Of a stretch of 64,000 nucleotides of DNA, positions 1 through 7,388 are shown piece after piece. Below the pieces are notes generated by a model. The model had not been told where the DNA came from. It worked only from the letters and a program-made list of their open reading frames with translations, and did no database searches. This stretch comes from an uncultured Clostridia bacterium. GTDB taxonomy: Bacteria; Bacillota; Clostridia; TANB77; CAG-508. Both the position numbers and the translations under genes were made by a program. The stretch covers positions 1-64,000 of the forward strand of contig CALXXE010000001.1 in assembly GCA_944392605.1 (NCBI GenBank), given 5' to 3'. Position 1 is the first letter of the stretch, and every line of letters starts with the position of its first letter.

Positions 1-8
1 TCAATGAT

Positions 9-84
9 GTGTCCCAAACGCGAAAAAAAGGTGTAAAAAGGGACGTTTCCTTTGCGAATTTTTTTACGCATAAGAAATGTCCCC
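9..84. repeat. GTCCC-bounded interspersed element, copy A
   Basis: GTGTCCC at 9-15, GGGACGTTTCC at 40-50 and TGTCCCC at 78-84 delimit a compound palindromic stretch; the segment from 40 to 84 can fold as an imperfect hairpin with GCG/CGC at its tip. Motifs recur at 1731, 20900, 60251 and 61722. It resembles REP-type elements mobilised by RAYT transposases in other bacteria (inference); no transposase is present here. Confidence 0.6.
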
Positions 85-145
85 ATTGCGTATATAGTAC
101 AAAGTATGTTTTTTATACTTTTATTAATATTACTGCATTACATTT

Positions 146-174
146 TTTACATATTCACGCTTTTTTGTTATAAT
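146..174 (+). promoter_or_regulatory. Putative promoter of the HxlR gene
   Basis: TTTACA (146-151), 17-bp spacer, TATAAT (169-174) with an upstream TG. Transcription would start only about 13 bases before the ATG, next to the ribosome-binding site, so the leader would be unusually short. Assigned by motif only. Confidence 0.35.
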
Positions 175-193
175 TTTATCGGAGTTGATTATT

Positions 194-535
194 ATGAATA
201 AAAAACAAATTAAAGAATTACCTGCTTGTCCTGTTGAATTAACTGTCGGACTTATTGGTGATAAATGGAAGATTTTGATTATTAGAGATTTACTTACAGG
301 TACTAAAAGATTTGGTGAACTCAAAAAATCTTTAACTAATATTACCCAAAAAGTTTTAACTACAAAACTTCGTGAAATGGAAGCTTCTGGACTTGTTAAA
401 AGAAAAGTTTATCCAGAAGTTCCTCCAAAGGTTGAATACTCTTTAACAGAGACTGGTCTTAGTTTAAAACCAATATTAGATTCTATGGTTGTTTGGGGAA
501 ATAATTACAGAGAAAAGCTTAATATAAATAATTAA
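194..535 (+). CDS. HxlR-family winged-helix transcriptional regulator
   Basis: A 113-residue regulator of the HxlR/MarR-like winged-helix family. The N-terminal CPVE motif, the GDKWKILIIRDLL helix, FGELKKSL and the C-terminal wing around residues 70-95 (PPKVEYSLTETG) are the family hallmarks. HxlR proteins usually bind DNA as dimers and respond to reactive carbonyls or redox signals; the single cysteine near residue 12 sits where HypR/QorR-type members carry their sensing thiol (family knowledge). I start at the ATG at 194 because GGAG at 181-184 is properly spaced for it; the upstream in-frame TTG at 185 abuts that site. No neighbour on this strand suggests a target. Confidence 0.9.
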   Translation: MNKKQIKELPACPVELTVGLIGDKWKILIIRDLLTGTKRFGELKKSLTNITQKVLTTKLREMEASGLVKRKVYPEVPPKVEYSLTETGLSLKPILDSMVVWGNNYREKLNINN

Positions 536-538
536 AAT

Positions 539-571
539 AAAGGTAGAAAATTTATTTTCTCTACCTTTTTA
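539..571. terminator. Bidirectional terminator
   Basis: Stem AAAGGTAGA / TCTACCTTT followed by a T run on the plus strand and preceded by an A run for the minus strand. It separates the convergent HxlR and BclA-like genes. Confidence 0.75.
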
Positions 572-574
572 TAT

Positions 575-1099
575 TTATCCTATTTTTTCAATATCGATTC
601 TTGCATTTTGATAAGTTATATCTTCAATTGATACTCCTTGTAATTTTAAAATATCTCCTGCATTTAATCTTAATATTACTGTACTAGTTAGAGTCATTCT
701 GTTGCTTGTGCTATTTCTAATTACTGGTGATTGATTAAAAGTATCGTTTAATGGCGTATTATTTACCAACAGCACTGCATTGAAATTAAATGTTCCTGTT
801 ACATCTTGTACTCCAAATAATTGATATGATATTTGATAAATTCCTGTTTCGTTTATAATTACTTCATCACTACCTTCTGTATGTGAAATTGCTGTTCCTT
901 CTACTATATTATTTTCACTAAATTTAATAGTTGTCGTTCCAACTGTAGTATTGTCTCCCGGTTTTGCTATTGCAACCAATATATTGGGTTCTTTTATATT
1001 GTTATTATTTATAATAATAACTATTACAAAAATTGCTATTAAGAGCAAGATAAGAGCAATACATATACTTATAATTGTTTTATTACATCCACAACACAT
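575..1099 (-). CDS. Membrane-anchored BclA C-terminal-like (jelly-roll) protein
   Basis: 174 residues. A cysteine-containing N-terminus (CCGC) precedes a hydrophobic helix (about residues 8-31); the rest, from about residue 40, reads like the C1q/TNF-like C-terminal domain of exosporium glycoprotein BclA: GTAISHTEGSD, then GIYQISYQLFG, LVNN, and a final DILKLQGVS strand. BclA proteins normally have a collagen-like GXY region and exosporium leader; neither is present, so this is an anchored head domain alone. AGGAGGGA precedes the ATG. Role at the cell or spore surface is inference; the jelly-roll match is fairly clear. Confidence 0.7.
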   Translation of the reverse strand: MCCGCNKTIISICIALILLLIAIFVIVIIINNNNIKEPNILVAIAKPGDNTTVGTTTIKFSENNIVEGTAISHTEGSDEVIINETGIYQISYQLFGVQDVTGTFNFNAVLLVNNTPLNDTFNQSPVIRNSTSNRMTLTSTVILRLNAGDILKLQGVSIEDITYQNARIDIEKIG

Positions 1100-1151
1100 A
1101 TTTATCCCTCCTACTACATTTTATGAAAATATAACTTATAAAGAGACAAAA

Positions 1152-1230
1152 AGAAAATTGCTCCCAAAATGAGAACAATTTTCTATTTAATAAAGGGGTG
1201 TGCTAAATGTAAGACTACAATTTAGCACTA
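1152..1230 (-). repeat. Double-hairpin 3' element, copy 1
   Basis: Reading the minus strand after the yxeA-like stop codon: a stem-loop with arms GTGCTAAATTG / CATTTAGCAC (1200-1228, overlapping the TAG stop), the linker CACCCCTTTATT, then a terminator hairpin AGAAAATTG/CAATTTTCT (1152-1184) with a T tract. The same arrangement recurs at 9243-9336, 15609-15679 (weak upstream stem) and 17209-17287. Confidence 0.75.
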
Positions 1231-1572
1231 ATATTTCTCTTGGACTTTTTCTGGAAGTTCTTCATGCTTAACTTCTCTCCACTTTACAACTCCTCTTCCT
1301 TTCATTATATCTAATTCTAAATAAGCATCTTCTCTTAACTCTCTACTTGTTTTAAATTTTACTTCTTTTTCTTTACCTTTACTATTATAAGCAATTAAAG
1401 TATATTCATATTTCATCTCATCACTTGTAGATATTTGTTCTATCTTTTCATTATCTATCCTAGTATAATAAACCTCTTTATGTATAAACATAAAGTAATA
1501 CCCCAAAACTAAAATTCCAATTGCCACAATAACTGCTATTATCATTGGCAATTTTTCTTTTAAACTTTCCAT
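1228..1572 (-). CDS. YxeA-family (DUF1093) secreted/anchored protein
   Basis: 114 residues: an N-terminal signal-anchor (about 9-30), then a small extracytoplasmic domain with the YxeA-family pattern: YYTRID, YEYTLIAYNSKGKEKEVKF, LREDAYLEL, GVVKWREV and a terminal LPEKVQ. YxeA-family proteins are small OB-like exported proteins of unknown function, often under envelope stress regulators in Firmicutes. AGAGGTGATT precedes the ATG. The TAG stop lies inside the first hairpin of a repeated 3' element. Confidence 0.75.
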   Translation of the reverse strand: MESLKEKLPMIIAVIVAIGILVLGYYFMFIHKEVYYTRIDNEKIEQISTSDEMKYEYTLIAYNSKGKEKEVKFKTSRELREDAYLELDIMKGRGVVKWREVKHEELPEKVQEKY

Positions 1573-1664
1573 ACAATCACCTCTTTCTTATTTATTCTTA
1601 TTATACTTAACTCTAAAGTTTCTTACCATCGATTTATATTTCATTTTGCTTACAATTTCGTAAT

Positions 1665-1702
1665 AATAAGAGGTTACTAGAATATTCTAATAACCTCTTA
1701 TT
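1665..1702 (-). terminator. Terminator of the acyl-CoA ligase gene
   Basis: Stem AATAAGAGGTTA / TAACCTCTTATT with a short loop, located beyond the repeat that follows the ligase stop codon. Confidence 0.65.
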
Positions 1703-1730
1703 ATGACTATCTTTTTTATTATTTATATAT

Positions 1731-1771
1731 GTGTCCCAATGTGTCGGAAAACCGACAAAAGGAAACGTCCC
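1731..1771. repeat. GTCCC-bounded interspersed element, copy B
   Basis: GTGTCCC (1731-1737) ... GTCGG-AAAA-CCGAC hairpin ... GGAAACGTCCC (1761-1771). On the minus strand the element starts inside the TAG stop codon of the acyl-CoA ligase (1773-1771). Confidence 0.65.
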
Positions 1772-3480
1772 TAATTTACCATGTTATTTATTACATCTAA
1801 ATTTGCTTGTCTTTTTATTTTATTTGTAGTTGTTTTAATTAATGGTTCTTCAGAAATTATTATTCCTCTTATAGCTTTGTATTTTGGCATAATCTTGTTG
1901 ATTTCTTTGATTTTATCTGATAAAACTTTGCGAATTTCTTCATCTGTTTCTGCTTTATAAGCTTCTTTCATAACATCTCTATCAAATATAATCTTTACAT
2001 TTATTTTTATATCTTCCTTATCTTCTGATTGTTGTTTTCCAAAAATGAATGATTCTGTTACACCTTCTATTTTATTAACTAGTGCTTCCATTTCTTCTGG
2101 GAATATATTTTTACCATTTTTTAAAACTATTACACTTTTCTTTCTTCCACAGATAAATATGTAACCATCTTCATCTATTTTTGCTAAATCTCCTGTATGG
2201 AACCAACCATCTTCTTCCATTACTTCTTTTGTTGCTTCTTCATCTTGATAGTAACCTAGCATAACATTTGGCCCTTTTACAGTAAGTTCTCCCATTCCTT
2301 CTTCATTTGCATCATCAATTCTTGCTTGTACATGAGGAAGTGATTTACCTATTGAACCAACTCTAAAGTTTTCATCTGTTTCTACTCCAATTACTGGAGA
2401 TGTTTCTGTTAGTCCATATCCTTGGCATAAGTTAATTCCCAAATCTCTAAATGCATGTTCTACTTCTGCATCTAATGCTGCTGCACCACTTACAAATAAT
2501 TTTATATCTCCACCAAATACTGCATGAATATCTTTAAATATTTCTTTCTTTTCTGACATCGTTTTATTTCTGTTTTCTTCCATAAGTTTTTTAACAGCTT
2601 CTAGTTTTCCTTGCTTTTCAAGATTTTTCATAATAGTTTTATACATACTTTCATATATTGCCGGTACAAATGATGCAAATGTTATTTTGTATTCATTTAA
2701 GTTCTCTACTATATGTCTTATTCCATCGCAGAAAGATCTCTGTGCTCCTATGTATAAAGAATATAGCATTCCTACAGTACACTCAAAAACATGATGTAAT
2801 GGTAAAAATGATAATATTCTATCACTTGAATCAATTGTAAGTACTGATGCAAAATCCATTACATTTGATACCAAGTTTCTATGTGATAATGCTACTACTT
2901 TTGATTTTGATGTTGTCCCTGATGTAAATAACATTATATTCATTTCTTCTGGATTTATTTTTGCATCTATAAATTCTCTATTTCCTGCTTCTACTAAAGC
3001 TTTTCCTTTTTCTATTAATTCTTTTTCTGAATAAATACCTTCATCATGAACATCTGTATCCATAGATATTAGATGTTTTAATTTATTTTTCTCACTAAAT
3101 CTTATTGTCTTTATTGTTTCTTCATATTTTTTAGAATAGAATATTGCTTCAACTTCTGATCTTTCTATTAATTCTTCTAATTCATTATCAGGAAGTGATC
3201 TATCTAATGGAACTACTATTCCTGTTCCACATACTATTGATAAATAAGCAAGTTCCCATTCATATCTGTTTTCACCAATAACAGCTATTCTTTTATCTTT
3301 TAGTCCTAAACTAATTAAAGCAGTTCCTAAATAGTCAATCATATCTCTTATTTCATTATGAGTATATGTTTTATATTCTCCTTCTCCAACCTTTATTTTA
3401 TATCCTGGTCTATCTCCATATAATTTTCTTGTTTTATTTAACATATCTTTTAAATCTGTTACTTCTAAAATATTTTTCAT
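1771..3480 (-). CDS. Long-chain acyl-CoA ligase (AMP-forming)
   Basis: 569 residues of the ANL adenylating superfamily. Visible motifs in order: the phosphate-binding loop LFTSGTTSKSKVVALSHRN (near residue 185), HHVFECT, GYGLTETSP (near 355), GWFHTGDLA, the GRKKSVIVLKNGKNIFPEE hinge and a C-terminal TTTNKIKR lysine. Such enzymes activate fatty acids with ATP to acyl-adenylate and then acyl-CoA (or acyl-ACP). Membrane-associated long-chain members share this size and motif order; precise chain length cannot be read. GGAGAT precedes the ATG. It stands alone, with its own terminator. Confidence 0.88.
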   Translation of the reverse strand: MKNILEVTDLKDMLNKTRKLYGDRPGYKIKVGEGEYKTYTHNEIRDMIDYLGTALISLGLKDKRIAVIGENRYEWELAYLSIVCGTGIVVPLDRSLPDNELEELIERSEVEAIFYSKKYEETIKTIRFSEKNKLKHLISMDTDVHDEGIYSEKELIEKGKALVEAGNREFIDAKINPEEMNIMLFTSGTTSKSKVVALSHRNLVSNVMDFASVLTIDSSDRILSFLPLHHVFECTVGMLYSLYIGAQRSFCDGIRHIVENLNEYKITFASFVPAIYESMYKTIMKNLEKQGKLEAVKKLMEENRNKTMSEKKEIFKDIHAVFGGDIKLFVSGAAALDAEVEHAFRDLGINLCQGYGLTETSPVIGVETDENFRVGSIGKSLPHVQARIDDANEEGMGELTVKGPNVMLGYYQDEEATKEVMEEDGWFHTGDLAKIDEDGYIFICGRKKSVIVLKNGKNIFPEEMEALVNKIEGVTESFIFGKQQSEDKEDIKINVKIIFDRDVMKEAYKAETDEEIRKVLSDKIKEINKIMPKYKAIRGIIISEEPLIKTTTNKIKRQANLDVINNMVN

Positions 3481-3577
3481 ATCTTTATCTCCATTTCTAA
3501 TATTTATTTTTGAAAAATTTCCTTTAATATCTTATTATAGATATTAAAAAATGTCAAATGATATATACATTAAAAAT

Positions 3578-3603
3578 AAGCAAAAGTTTAAAAACTCTTG
3601 CTT
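3578..3603 (-). terminator. Second, distal terminator hairpin after the 3761-4453 gene
   Basis: AAGCAA...TTGCTT stem followed by ATTTTTAA on the minus strand. It lies about 90 bases beyond a first terminator at 3690-3727; I found no credible gene between the two. Confidence 0.55.
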
Positions 3604-3689
3604 ACACAAAGTCTATCTCTATTAGACTACTTATTCTAATATCTATTTAAGTTTCTTTGTATTCTTCATTCCCATTTTGACAAAAAATA

Positions 3690-3727
3690 CCCCTAATTAT
3701 TAAACTTTTTTGTCTAATGATTAGGGG
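3690..3727 (-). terminator. Terminator
   Basis: CCCCTAATCATTAGAC / ...AATTAGGGG stem followed on the minus strand by TATTTTTTG. Placed directly after the gene ending at 3761. Confidence 0.75.
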
Positions 3728-3760
3728 TTACTTAATTTTAAATTAATCTTTCTAACTTTA

Positions 3761-4453
3761 TTATTGAAGTATCTCATATCCTTCTAAATCTGGTCTTTGA
3801 ATATCTTCATCTGTTACAACATCCATTTTTACATTTCTATTACAATCTATCTTAAAAAATCCTAGTGCAGTATAATCAACTCTTCTCATAATAAATCCTG
3901 TTTCTTTATCAATATAGAATTTAGTTGAATCTACACTAACCCAATCTTTATTCCAAACTTTAACAATTATTGTATCTCTACCATCTACTTGTTTTTCTCC
4001 TAAATATTTAAAATCAGTATTAAATGTTTCTTCATCTGAAATAAGTGAATAATCGAATCCTCTTTGGCTCTGGTCATTTTCTTCAAAATTATCCAAATTA
4101 CTTACACTCGCGTATTTTTTACCATCATGTTCTCCAAGTATACTAATACGTTCATCGTTATTGTAATCTGTCCAACTATCTACTTTTCCATCAACTACAA
4201 CCTTCACAATATTATCTTTTATGTATCTTTCTGTTTTAATTTCATCAATCTTTCCAAAAAGCCAAGTAGATTCTGATGAGTAATAATAGTTTGGATATTC
4301 TTTTCCTTTTTCTAGTAATTCTATAACTTCTTCTCTTGTCATTTCATTATCTTTGTTTAAGAAACCATCAAAATGTATTACTACATAATAAATAGCTACT
4401 AAAACTATTAAAATAACTAAAATTATTCCTAAAATTTTTAATACTTTCTTCAT
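3761..4453 (-). CDS. Membrane-anchored extracytoplasmic protein, unknown function
   Basis: 230 residues: a signal-anchor helix (about 5-27), then a soluble extracytoplasmic part with a helical start (MTREEVIELLEKGKEYPNYY) and a long beta-rich region. Phrases such as KVWNKDWVSVDSTKFYIDKETGFIMRR resemble the LolA/LppX-like half-barrel fold seen in many Firmicute lipoprotein-like proteins, but there is no lipobox cysteine. AGGAGGGG precedes the ATG. Function unknown; the fold suggestion is inference. Confidence 0.65.
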   Translation of the reverse strand: MKKVLKILGIILVILIVLVAIYYVVIHFDGFLNKDNEMTREEVIELLEKGKEYPNYYYSSESTWLFGKIDEIKTERYIKDNIVKVVVDGKVDSWTDYNNDERISILGEHDGKKYASVSNLDNFEENDQSQRGFDYSLISDEETFNTDFKYLGEKQVDGRDTIIVKVWNKDWVSVDSTKFYIDKETGFIMRRVDYTALGFFKIDCNRNVKMDVVTDEDIQRPDLEGYEILQ

Positions 4454-4599
4454 AACAATCCCCTCCTTTTCTTATGTAAAACTAAATTTGCTTAAACAAT
4501 ATATACATATATTATACCATATTTTCCGCCTTTTCTCAAATTTAGTTCTTATATCAAATCATCTTTGAGGATTATTACAAATAAATAAGTACATTATAT

Positions 4600-5151
4600 T
4601 TATTCACTTAAAACTTCTATTTTTTGGACTTCTCTAATCGTTGGTGGATATGCCAAATCAATATATTTATCTCTATATGTAATTAATATATTATCTCCTA
4701 TTTTCAAATCATTAACACTAATATTTTCTCCATTAAAAGTTATCTTGGTGTAATCTCTTATATTAATATAGTATTCTCCATTTTCCATATCAGTTCTATT
4801 TACCAACATATTACTATTATCGGTTATTTCTTCAATTCTTGCATTAAATGTTTGTACTATATTTTCTTCTTCGTTTTTACTTGACTTCATCTCTTCTTGA
4901 AAATCATCATAATTCATAAACCAAGTTCCTATTTTTATATCATCATATCCATCTAGTGTATTAAACTCTATTACTTTATAGCCTAAACCTAAATACTCTA
5001 CACTTCCGCCATCTCTTAAAGTTCCTGTATTTATACAAAACATTGGTGTGTTATTATTTTTTACTCTATTATAATCAACAATAAAAAATACTATTCCTAA
5101 AATTATTATCGTTATTAAAATAATACAAAAAATTTTTATTCCCTTTTTCAT
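4600..5151 (-). CDS. Anchored protein with C-terminal OB-like (DUF3221-type) domain
   Basis: 183 residues. An N-terminal TM (about 5-25) is followed by a segment common in Clostridia hypothetical proteins (PMFCINTGTLRDGGSVEYLG ... IGTWFMNYDD) and a C-terminal part (from about 100) alternating short strands, FNARIEEITDNSNMLV ... ISVNDLKIGDNILITY, that looks like a small OB fold. A similar strand pattern occurs in the tail of the GH25 lysozyme at 43692-45071. AAAGGAG precedes the ATG. No enzymatic motif seen. Confidence 0.6.
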   Translation of the reverse strand: MKKGIKIFCIILITIIILGIVFFIVDYNRVKNNNTPMFCINTGTLRDGGSVEYLGLGYKVIEFNTLDGYDDIKIGTWFMNYDDFQEEMKSSKNEEENIVQTFNARIEEITDNSNMLVNRTDMENGEYYINIRDYTKITFNGENISVNDLKIGDNILITYRDKYIDLAYPPTIREVQKIEVLSE

Positions 5152-5198
5152 ATTTTCTCCTTTTATAATAAATATTTTTTCTTATACAAAATTTGTTT

Positions 5199-5717
5199 TT
5201 AGAGTTGTATTTTCTTACCAAATTGATTTACATACCATTTGTTAAGCTCTTTCCTTGTTTTAAAAATATGAAGTTTATCACTATCTACTTCTTGTATAGC
5301 TTCAATAATCTTTTGTCTTTTATTCTTTCTCCATTTAACTACCCACCAAAAAAATTGCCAATCCAGTTTTTCCTTACACCCTGGTATTTCTTGTTTTTCC
5401 TTTCCATGGTTCTTTATATATCTTCCTAAAATACCTTTTATTTGTGCAATAGTGGAATAATCTAAATAAATTATATAGTCTGCTTTTTCTAAACGTTGCT
5501 TTAGTGTTGAATTATAAGTTCCATCTATAACCCATTTATCTTCATTAACTTTTTCTAAAATAATTCTATCTCTTTCATCTTTATTACGTATTTCCCAATT
5601 TTCTAAATGATGTATTCCGTCAATATGATAGACAGGTAAATTTAATTGTTCTCCTAAATTTTTAGCCAATGTTGTCTTTCCAGTTCCACTTCCTCCAATT
5701 ATACATATTCTTTCCAT
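5199..5717 (-). CDS. P-loop kinase-like protein, FlaR (topology modulation) family
   Basis: 172 residues. Walker A at the very start (GGSGTGKTTLAKNLGEQL), the YHIDGIHH substrate-side motif, WVIDGTYNSTLKQRL, and ADYIIYLDYS with a hydrophobic Walker B-like strand. This is the pattern of adenylate-kinase-like proteins annotated as DNA topology modulation protein FlaR-related; the true substrate of the family is not established. GAGGG precedes the ATG. The next gene downstream in transcription is at 4600-5151. Confidence 0.75.
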   Translation of the reverse strand: MERICIIGGSGTGKTTLAKNLGEQLNLPVYHIDGIHHLENWEIRNKDERDRIILEKVNEDKWVIDGTYNSTLKQRLEKADYIIYLDYSTIAQIKGILGRYIKNHGKEKQEIPGCKEKLDWQFFWWVVKWRKNKRQKIIEAIQEVDSDKLHIFKTRKELNKWYVNQFGKKIQL

Positions 5718-5777
5718 AATTTTTCCCTCTACACTTACTATTTTTTAACTATTTAATTGTAATTTTTGTTTCTACCA

Positions 5778-6080
5778 TCATGCTATTAAATCTGTATAAT
5801 ATAAGATTTCTTTACCTAATTTTTTTGCATATTCTATCTCTAAATTTGTACTATTTCCAATATAATTATTTACATTTACTACTAATATTGCATCAGCTAA
5901 TTCTATTCTTTTAAAATGTTCTTCCTTTAACTTTTTTAGTTGTTCATCTGTTCTTTCATAATTTTCTAACACAGGATAAACTGGTGTAAGAATACAATTA
6001 CCTTTTAGAGCCATTTTCTCTGCTGTTTCCATCATTTCTTTTTTAAACTTTAAACTTCCACATAATGTTATTATTTTCAT
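5778..6080 (-). CDS. Nucleoside 2-deoxyribosyltransferase-like protein
   Basis: 100 residues. The start IITLCGSLKF, the central AEKMALKGNCILTP and the end ADAILVVNVNNYIGNSTNLEIEYAKKLGK match small Rossmann-like nucleoside 2-deoxyribosyltransferase-fold proteins. The N-x-x-x-YIGxST-xxEIEYA stretch supplies the acidic catalytic residue in the family. The start is placed at the ATG at 6080, spaced 8 from GGAGGAG; a GTG lies one codon upstream. Substrate unknown. Confidence 0.7.
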   Translation of the reverse strand: MKIITLCGSLKFKKEMMETAEKMALKGNCILTPVYPVLENYERTDEQLKKLKEEHFKRIELADAILVVNVNNYIGNSTNLEIEYAKKLGKEILYYTDLIA

Positions 6081-6117
6081 CACTTAAACTCCTCCACTTG
6101 CATATTACAATTTATTA

Positions 6118-6312
6118 TTAAATAATTGAAAAAACAATTAATAAAATTCCAACTATTACAAAAATGCTCCCCCATACTCTAAGAACAATTTTCATTTTAG
6201 AGTTCTTTAATAATTTATCTGGAATTCTAGGACTTTTTAGCCTCATAAAAAATTGAGGAACTAAAACCATAAAAATTGCAACTATTGTAATTAAAATTCC
6301 TGTAATTAACAT
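6118..6312 (-). CDS. Small two-TM membrane protein
   Basis: 64 residues with two hydrophobic helices (about 2-22 and 44-63) joined by a basic, probably cytoplasmic loop (RLKSPRIPDKLLKNSKMK). AGGAGG precedes the ATG. Function unknown; tightly spaced with the deoxyribosyltransferase-like gene (37 bases). Confidence 0.6.
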   Translation of the reverse strand: MLITGILITIVAIFMVLVPQFFMRLKSPRIPDKLLKNSKMKIVLRVWGSIFVIVGILLIVFSII

Positions 6313-6385
6313 ACAATACCTCCTATTTTTAAATTACTAAATATCAGTCTTATTTGTTTTAATAAATAAAAAGACATTTAAACTT

Positions 6386-7288
6386 TTAAGTATAATAATT
6401 CTCAACATCTGGAATTAGTTCAAAATAAATATTTCCTATTCTTTCATTTAATTCTTCTGAACATTTTGTTGTTATTTCTTTTAATTGCGTTATATCTACT
6501 ATATTATCAGAACTTTTAAAATAGCTGGATATCCATGTTTTCCTTCCTGTTTTTATAATATCATAATGTAAAATCTTCATATTAGTATTTAACAAATTTT
6601 TCTCTATAATGCTTTTAATTTCATCAGTCAAATCTTTATTTGGTGCAAATAATAAAACGCTTGTTATATTTTCTTTCAATACTTTAAATACTTCTGGTAA
6701 CATTATTATACTACTAATAATAACTACAATTTGATCAAAATATGGAATAATACTTTTAAAATTTGTTTCTTTTAAAGCCTGTATTACAAAAAATGCAAAT
6801 GCCATTCCAAAACTATAAATCATATCAAATTTCCAAGCTACTACTTCTGCTTTTACTGTTGGAGAATTTATCTTTTTATTAATGTTTCTTATTATTAACC
6901 ATACAATTAGATTTCCTATGAACAATATAAACTGAAATAGTGATACTGTTATAACATCAATTTCTTTTCCACCATTTATAATTGAAATAACAGCATTTAT
7001 AATTATACTTACATTAAGTGCTAAAATCATAAATGTTTTAATTAATAGGAAAAACGATTCTAGTTGTGAAAAACCAAAAGGTTTCTTTTCTGATACAGGT
7101 GCGTGATATAATTTAACTAAAAATAATGTTAAAATTACAATTATAATATCTATTGAATCATACAATGCATCTGCTAGCATAGCTTTTGAATCAGTTTTTA
7201 TAGCCATAATTATTCCTATAACAAGTAAAATTATTCCTGCAATCAATGAAAAACAAATTGCTCTTCTTTCTTTTTCTCTTTCTTGCAT
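6386..7288 (-). CDS. Cation diffusion facilitator (CDF) transporter
   Basis: 300 residues. Six predicted TM helices in the first 200 residues; the metal site of TM2 is visible as MLADALYDSIDIII (D-x-x-x-D form), and SFGMAFAFFVIQALKE lies in the equivalent of TM5/6 although its expected second metal-binding pair is weakly conserved. The last 95 residues form a cytoplasmic ferredoxin-like domain (IEKNLLNTNMKILHYDIIKTGR). CDF proteins export divalent cations against protons. AGGAGG precedes the ATG. Which metal is carried cannot be told. Confidence 0.85.
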   Translation of the reverse strand: MQEREKERRAICFSLIAGIILLVIGIIMAIKTDSKAMLADALYDSIDIIIVILTLFLVKLYHAPVSEKKPFGFSQLESFFLLIKTFMILALNVSIIINAVISIINGGKEIDVITVSLFQFILFIGNLIVWLIIRNINKKINSPTVKAEVVAWKFDMIYSFGMAFAFFVIQALKETNFKSIIPYFDQIVVIISSIIMLPEVFKVLKENITSVLLFAPNKDLTDEIKSIIEKNLLNTNMKILHYDIIKTGRKTWISSYFKSSDNIVDITQLKEITTKCSEELNERIGNIYFELIPDVENYYT

Positions 7289-7388
7289 AAACTCCTCCTT
7301 ATATAATCAAGACATCTAATCTTTTTTATAAATAAAGGACAGATAATTTTTGTACTATCTATCCTACTTGTCAAAATTTCTATTTTAA

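Noticed and set aside
3608..3689. Small gene or sRNA between the two terminators after 3761
   Set aside because: Only a 10-codon ATG frame without a ribosome site is present, and no promoter of acceptable spacing is visible.
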